Shown here: positions 59,915 through 64,000 of the stretch, piece after piece | Layout: each line of letters begins with the position of its first letter | Numbering within the stretch: the first letter of the stretch is position 1 | Assembly (NCBI GenBank): GCA_002085115.1 | Contig: MZGQ01000019.1 | Span: 1 to 64,000, forward strand | Source of the DNA: Desulfococcus sp. 4484_241 | GTDB lineage: Bacteria > Desulfobacterota > Desulfobacteria > Desulfobacterales > Desulfosudaceae | Direction of reading: 5' to 3' | DNA length: 64,000 nucleotides | Notes under the pieces: model-generated | Seen by the model: only the letters and a program-made list of their open reading frames with translations | Told to the model about the DNA's origin: nothing | Databases searched by the model: none | Position numbers and translations under genes: made by a program

Positions 59915-61405
59915 ATGTCTTTAGAACTTAAAAACAGGTATCGCACAACAACAGCAATTTTTGTATTTACGGCTCTTTTTTTATCTTTGGTTTTGTCCGC
60001 ATGCGCCCCTTGGTATGAAAAGTACAACATCAGGTCGGATGAGGACCTGACGGACATTGCTGCAATTCCTGAGCTATGCAAAGCCCTCAAGGACAGTGAT
60101 CCCGAAATAAGAATAAAAGCGGCCGCAGCACTTGGGAATATTGGGCCTGACGCACTGTCTGCCGTTCCGGACCTTAAAAAAGCGATGGGGGATGGTCTCT
60201 ATCCTGTAAGGTCTGAAGCGGCCAACGCAATGGAAAAGATAGTTGGGAAGCTCGTCGACAAGGATAAGAAATATAGAGAGTTAATGATATCGGTGTACAT
60301 GGTCAGGCTTGAATCCAGGGACTGGATGGAACGCAGGGATGCTGCAGATAAGCTTGGAGAGATGGGACCGGTTGCGGCCAGGGCAGTCCCTGCCCTGATC
60401 AAGGCTTTGCTGGATGATAGCATATACAGCGAACATTACTATGAGGTCAGAAGATCGGCCGCCAGGGCGCTCGGGAAAATGGGGTTCAAGGCAAGGGCAG
60501 CCAATCCTGCATTGATAAAAGCCCTGGATTCCCATGACTATGATGTCCGGATAGAGGCCGCCAGGGCCCTTGGGAAAATAGGACCAAAATCGGATAAAGC
60601 GGTTATCAGGGCGCTTAAAAAAGCTTTGGATGATCCCGATTTTGACGTGAGAAGGGAAGCTGCCATATCCCTTGGAGCCTTCGAGTCATACGGTTCTGTC
60701 GCTACCGATGACCTGGTCAAGGCTCTTTCAGACCAGGATTTTGACGTGAAGCGTGAAGCAGCAAAGGCTCTTGGGAAAATCGGCCCAAAAACCGACCCTG
60801 TCGTAAACGCGCTTCTTTACGCACTGCTAAATGATACAGATGAAGATGTGCGCCTGGCAGCCGTACTTGCGCTTGGAAATGTGGCTCCACAATACAGGGC
60901 AAAGGTACTGCCCGCTGTTATTGCAGCGTTGAACGACGAGAATTCAAGGGTGAGACTTGGTGCCATTCACACAATATCGGGCTTCGGAATATATAATGAT
61001 GAAGTTGGACAGGCCCTTGAAAGGACAGGGCACGAGGATAAATCGACAGAAGTGAAAAAAGCGGCTCTTGATACTCTTATAGAACTGAAAAGCGGCTCGA
61101 CCAGGAAAGCAACCCGGAATAAAACTCAAAAAAATAAAGCCTCGGGAAAATCCTTGCCAAAAGGCATAACAGAGACGGCCATCCCGGCAGCAGGGGCGGC
61201 CGCTGCAACGGCTGTCCCGGGCAAGGGGGCGGCCGTTGGAAAAACAGTACCACCAAAAATAGTAAAAATATCCGGACCCGGACTCGCTTATAAAAAGCTC
61301 GGAAAGCTTTTTCCAAACGAAACACCGAAAGTCCTCGAGGTGGGCGAAAAGTGGATCAAGGTCCAGAAATCAAACGGGTTGACCGGCTTTGTATCAAAAG
61401 ATTAA
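59915..61405 (+). CDS. HEAT-repeat lipoprotein with C-terminal SH3-like domain
   Basis: 496 aa. A lipoprotein signal (LSACAP) is followed by about nine HEAT repeats, each with the motif A-AxALGKIG and PALIKAL or DLVKAL, from about residue 45 to 385. The repeat DNA (CTTGGGAAAATAGGACC-type) recurs. An Ala/Gly/Pro-rich linker (TETAIPAAGAAAATAVPG) leads to a C-terminal SH3-like part (GEKWIKVQKSNGLTGFVSKD). It is likely a periplasmic scaffold. Its partner may be the FGE-like lipoprotein upstream. Function unknown. Confidence 0.85.
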   Translation: MSLELKNRYRTTTAIFVFTALFLSLVLSACAPWYEKYNIRSDEDLTDIAAIPELCKALKDSDPEIRIKAAAALGNIGPDALSAVPDLKKAMGDGLYPVRSEAANAMEKIVGKLVDKDKKYRELMISVYMVRLESRDWMERRDAADKLGEMGPVAARAVPALIKALLDDSIYSEHYYEVRRSAARALGKMGFKARAANPALIKALDSHDYDVRIEAARALGKIGPKSDKAVIRALKKALDDPDFDVRREAAISLGAFESYGSVATDDLVKALSDQDFDVKREAAKALGKIGPKTDPVVNALLYALLNDTDEDVRLAAVLALGNVAPQYRAKVLPAVIAALNDENSRVRLGAIHTISGFGIYNDEVGQALERTGHEDKSTEVKKAALDTLIELKSGSTRKATRNKTQKNKASGKSLPKGITETAIPAAGAAAATAVPGKGAAVGKTVPPKIVKISGPGLAYKKLGKLFPNETPKVLEVGEKWIKVQKSNGLTGFVSKD

Positions 61406-61558
61406 AGATTATGTTGTTTTAGGCAAATAAATAGAGCCCAAGACTTTTTGGGCCTTGTGCCTTGACATTACGGTATTGGAACGGCTGTCTGGGACGCGAC
61501 AAACAGTATCGCAAAAACGAAAGACAATCTTTTTATAGAAACAGGCCGGCAGTTGCCT
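61406..61558. other. Intergenic with an inverted repeat
   Basis: AGCCCAA-GACTT-TTTGGGCC at 61434-61455 is a hairpin and is extended by AGGCA/TGCCT pairing outside it. A T tract does not follow, so it is an uncertain terminator for the HEAT gene. The remainder shows nothing else. Confidence 0.35.
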
Positions 61559-62758
61559 ATGGGTAACATAAAACTCCTTGACAACACCATCCAGCATTAC
61601 GCCTGGGGCTCACGCACGGCTATTCCAGCACTGCTTGGTTTGGCAACGCCCTCCACAGAGCCTTGCGCCGAACTTTGGATGGGTGCGCACCCTAAGGCAC
61701 CTTCCATGATAAAAGAGGACGGTGCTTTTGTGTCTCTTGCAAAAGCAATAGAGAAACAGCCGTTGAAGATGCTGGGGGAAAGCACTGCCGCCAGGTTTAA
61801 CAACACCCTTCCCTTCCTTTTCAAGGTCCTTGCTTCTGAAAAACCGCTATCCATACAGGCGCACCCGGACAAGGAAACGGCGGCGCGTGGCTTTGAGCGT
61901 GAAAACAGGGCAGGCATACCTCTTGATTCTCCGGCAAGAAATTACAAGGACCCGAACCATAAACCTGAATGCCTCTGCGCCCTTACACGGTTCCATGCAC
62001 TTTGCGGGTTCAGGGCGGCTGATGATCTGGCAAGGCTGTTTGATGTTCTGCTTCCACATGATGGTGAAAAACTGTGCAGGGATCTGGATAGTCCTGACGG
62101 ATCCGGCCTGAGCTCTTTTTTTACAAACCTGATACAACTTTCTGAAGACCGCAGGACAGTGCTTATTAAAACAGCCGTAAAAAACGCAAGACTGCATTCA
62201 GGCGAGGACCCCGCTTTTGAATGGATTTTAAGGCTGCATGAAGAATATCCTGCAGACATAGGGATCCTTGCGCCCGCCTTTTTAAACCTCCTGGTTCTTC
62301 AGCCCGGCGATGCTGTTTTTCTTTCTGCCGGCATACTTCATTCCTATCTTGGCGGAACAGGTATAGAGATAATGGCAAATTCCGACAACGTCCTTCGGGG
62401 AGGGCTGACCCAAAAGCATGTTGATCCGGAAGAGCTGTCAAGGGTCGTGGTGTTCAGAGAAACAGAACCACATATAGTCAAGCCGGTTTCAAGAAACGGT
62501 TGTGAAACGGTTTATCCGCTACCGGTTGAGGAGTTTGGCCTGTCTGTGCTCAGGGTGTCAAGCGGGATTGAATGCCGGACAGAACGCACAGGAGTGCCGC
62601 AGATACTTCTTTGCATCGAGGGCGAGGCGACCGTGCACGAGCATGGCGGGGATGATACCCTGCTGAAAAAAGGGAATTCAGCATTTGTTCCTGCCTGTAG
62701 CGGGCATCTCCGGGTAACAGGCGATGCCGTCATCTACTGCGCTTTTGTGCCTGCCTGA
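61559..62758 (+). CDS. manA: Mannose-6-phosphate isomerase, class I
   Basis: 399 aa from ATG 61559. YAWGSRTAIPALLG, QAHPDKETA and YKDPNHKPECLCALTRFHALCGFR carry the zinc ligands of type I enzymes, and the C-terminal cupin has PQILLCIEGEATVHEH. It interconverts mannose 6-phosphate and fructose 6-phosphate and feeds GDP-mannose and GDP-fucose for the glycan genes upstream. No ribosome binding site stands out. It is followed 9 bp later by the convergent M29 gene. Confidence 0.95.
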   Translation: MGNIKLLDNTIQHYAWGSRTAIPALLGLATPSTEPCAELWMGAHPKAPSMIKEDGAFVSLAKAIEKQPLKMLGESTAARFNNTLPFLFKVLASEKPLSIQAHPDKETAARGFERENRAGIPLDSPARNYKDPNHKPECLCALTRFHALCGFRAADDLARLFDVLLPHDGEKLCRDLDSPDGSGLSSFFTNLIQLSEDRRTVLIKTAVKNARLHSGEDPAFEWILRLHEEYPADIGILAPAFLNLLVLQPGDAVFLSAGILHSYLGGTGIEIMANSDNVLRGGLTQKHVDPEELSRVVVFRETEPHIVKPVSRNGCETVYPLPVEEFGLSVLRVSSGIECRTERTGVPQILLCIEGEATVHEHGGDDTLLKKGNSAFVPACSGHLRVTGDAVIYCAFVPA

Positions 62759-62767
62759 ACAACCGTA

Positions 62768-63967
62768 TTAGCAGGCAAAAACCCCATTTTCGTAAATAGT
62801 CTTCTTTTTACCGCTCTTCAGAATGGCTGTCACTCTTTTCTTTTCAGTATTGACTATGTCCCAGTGGATGGCGGACTCGTTGAACCCGAGCTTTCTTTTG
62901 TCTGTTTTTTTAAGGTCAGAAGGATTCCCCGCAAAGGTGTCAAGGTAGGAGGCACCGAGCGCAACGTGACAGTTGCCGTACCTGCCACCGAAATTTTCAT
63001 CAAACAGGGTGTTTGCCATGAATCTGTTGATCCTTGAAAAACGTTTGTCGGTAAGCGAAAACTCCCCAAGCCTTGCAGCGCCGTCATCCGTTGCTGTCAG
63101 GGTTCGCGCAAACGACTCCCCCTTTTCAGCACGAATTTTTACCGCCACTCCGTTTTTAAATTCAACCTTTAGCTTTGAAACAAGATTCCCGTTTCGGTAA
63201 GACGGCATATCGGCAAAATAAACTCCCTGTGTTCCACGCCAGTCAGGAGAAAGAAAGATCTCGAAACTTGGGATGTTGTGACCTGAAATGCCGATCCACT
63301 TTCTTTTTTCGCCAGGCGTTATTTCAAGGTCAATGCTATCCGACTCTATATGCAATTTTTCAATCTTCAGGCTGTTTAGCCATTTTTTGACCGACAGTGC
63401 CTGCTGGAAGATTGTTTCCCACCTGCCAACAGCATCTCTTTTATCCAGGAAACAGGCCCGTATAATCTGCCGCGCATACTCGGCCCTGGAAATACGCGCA
63501 TGCCTGGCAAGCACTGCCGTAGGATAAATGCAGAGAGTCCAGGAAAATTCCCCGCTGTTTTCACGTTTGTCAAGTATGTCACGCAGTGCTTTGCGGGACA
63601 TTGCAACCTTGCCTATTTTTGCAGGATCCACGCTGCCAAGGTGGGTCAAAGAACCGGGCGCAAGCAGTGTTATATTGCCGTTTATTTTCTTTATGAGTTC
63701 CTTTTCTCCGGGAGGCACAAACAGAAGCTGTTCGTCATCAGCAAACCTGTAAAACAGCTTTTCCATTGTTGGAGTCAGGCCTGCCCTGACCACGACCTGT
63801 TTCCCGGAAGCCACAAGTTTATGGTATACAATCTCAGCGAGCGGCAATGCGTCAAGATCGTACCGCACAACAATTATGTCATGAATTTCAAACGGGCGTG
63901 TGCGTGCCTTGAAAAGGCCCCAAAGCAATACATCGGCGTATCTTTCAAGCTGTTTTTGCGTAAACAT
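62768..63967 (-). CDS. M29 family aminopeptidase
   Basis: 399 aa from the ATG at 63967; the track start at 64000 is at the window edge. EIHDIIVVRYDLDALPLAEIVYHKLVASGKQVVVR is the N-terminal part, FADMPSYRNGNLVSKLKVEFKNGVAVKIRAEKG the middle, and YGNCHVALGASYLDTFAG and ESAIHWDIV contain metal ligands of the thermophilic aminopeptidase family (Glu and His). Acts on peptides in the cytoplasm. It is convergent with manA. Confidence 0.9.
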   Translation of the reverse strand: MFTQKQLERYADVLLWGLFKARTRPFEIHDIIVVRYDLDALPLAEIVYHKLVASGKQVVVRAGLTPTMEKLFYRFADDEQLLFVPPGEKELIKKINGNITLLAPGSLTHLGSVDPAKIGKVAMSRKALRDILDKRENSGEFSWTLCIYPTAVLARHARISRAEYARQIIRACFLDKRDAVGRWETIFQQALSVKKWLNSLKIEKLHIESDSIDLEITPGEKRKWIGISGHNIPSFEIFLSPDWRGTQGVYFADMPSYRNGNLVSKLKVEFKNGVAVKIRAEKGESFARTLTATDDGAARLGEFSLTDKRFSRINRFMANTLFDENFGGRYGNCHVALGASYLDTFAGNPSDLKKTDKRKLGFNESAIHWDIVNTEKKRVTAILKSGKKKTIYENGVFAC

Positions 63968-64000
63968 GTCAGGCCTCTTTTGATGTAAGCGTTCCGGCAT

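Overview
The window looks like a chromosomal segment of an anaerobic Desulfobacterota (former Deltaproteobacteria), probably a sulfate-reducing or syntrophic Desulfobacterales-type bacterium. This rests on gene content: a beta-oxidation-type module with many iron-sulfur proteins, small families common in that phylum (DUF4416, DUF4911, long-form PurN, response regulators with a Cys-rich tail), FolE2 instead of FolE, and phylum-typical clusters such as def-fmt-rsmB-PASTA-rpe and greA-rpoZ-ttcA. The taxonomic call is inference; there is no rRNA here.

Layout. 1-2.8 kb: tRNA-Arg, then a minus-strand operon (Trm112-like, DUF4416, YicC RNase, CbiR-like cobamide remodelling enzyme). 2.9-9.0 kb: a TetR regulator divergent from a nitroreductase, a two-cluster ferredoxin, two acyl-CoA dehydrogenases and a thiolase. 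Two matching operator-like palindromes and overlapping face-to-face promoters sit between them. 9.3-12.7 kb: a 4Fe-4S protein, the decayed remains of what looks like a relative, and an LplT/PlsC fusion. 13.3-17.6 kb: a large hybrid histidine kinase with a frameshifted N-terminus and a response regulator missing most of its receiver. 17.7-24.0 kb: housekeeping run psd-pssA-leuB-asd-greA-rpoZ-ttcA-folE2. 24.0-33.7 kb: minus-strand housekeeping genes (dacB, M18 peptidase, dtd, aroQ, rpe, PASTA protein, rsmB, fmt, def, ribF). 33.8-37.8 kb: tRNA-Leu, PHP phosphoesterase, bifunctional nuclease, miaB, a secreted protein, DUF4911, efp. 37.9-42.3 kb: a tightly overlapping operon purN-fkbM-ceramidase-TrpF-like. 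42.7-45.1 kb: cytidylate-kinase-like protein, a standalone terminase-nuclease-like protein, an EEP phosphoesterase and tRNA-Val. 45.2-58.8 kb: a patchy surface-glycan region (several glycosyltransferases, a sulfotransferase/Alg14/Alg13/flippase unit, a GT10, an orphan B12-binding radical SAM protein) with an enoyl-CoA hydratase/nitronate monooxygenase pair inside it. 59-64 kb: two lipoproteins (FGE-like and HEAT-repeat), manA and an M29 aminopeptidase.

How it works together. Two parts look least described: the TetR-controlled oxidation module, which carries its own nitroreductase plus ferredoxin and an acyl-CoA dehydrogenase pair in which only one partner has the catalytic glutamate; and the purN-fkbM-ceramidase-TrpF-like operon, with overlaps at all three junctions, which joins a purine enzyme to lipid and glycan type enzymes. 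Several genes look broken or altered at key residues (PlsC His to Arg, deleted receiver core, degenerate terminase-like nuclease, FGE-like protein without the Cys pair, tRNA-Val with C33). Each is reported separately. All family calls come from reading motifs; no database search was run.
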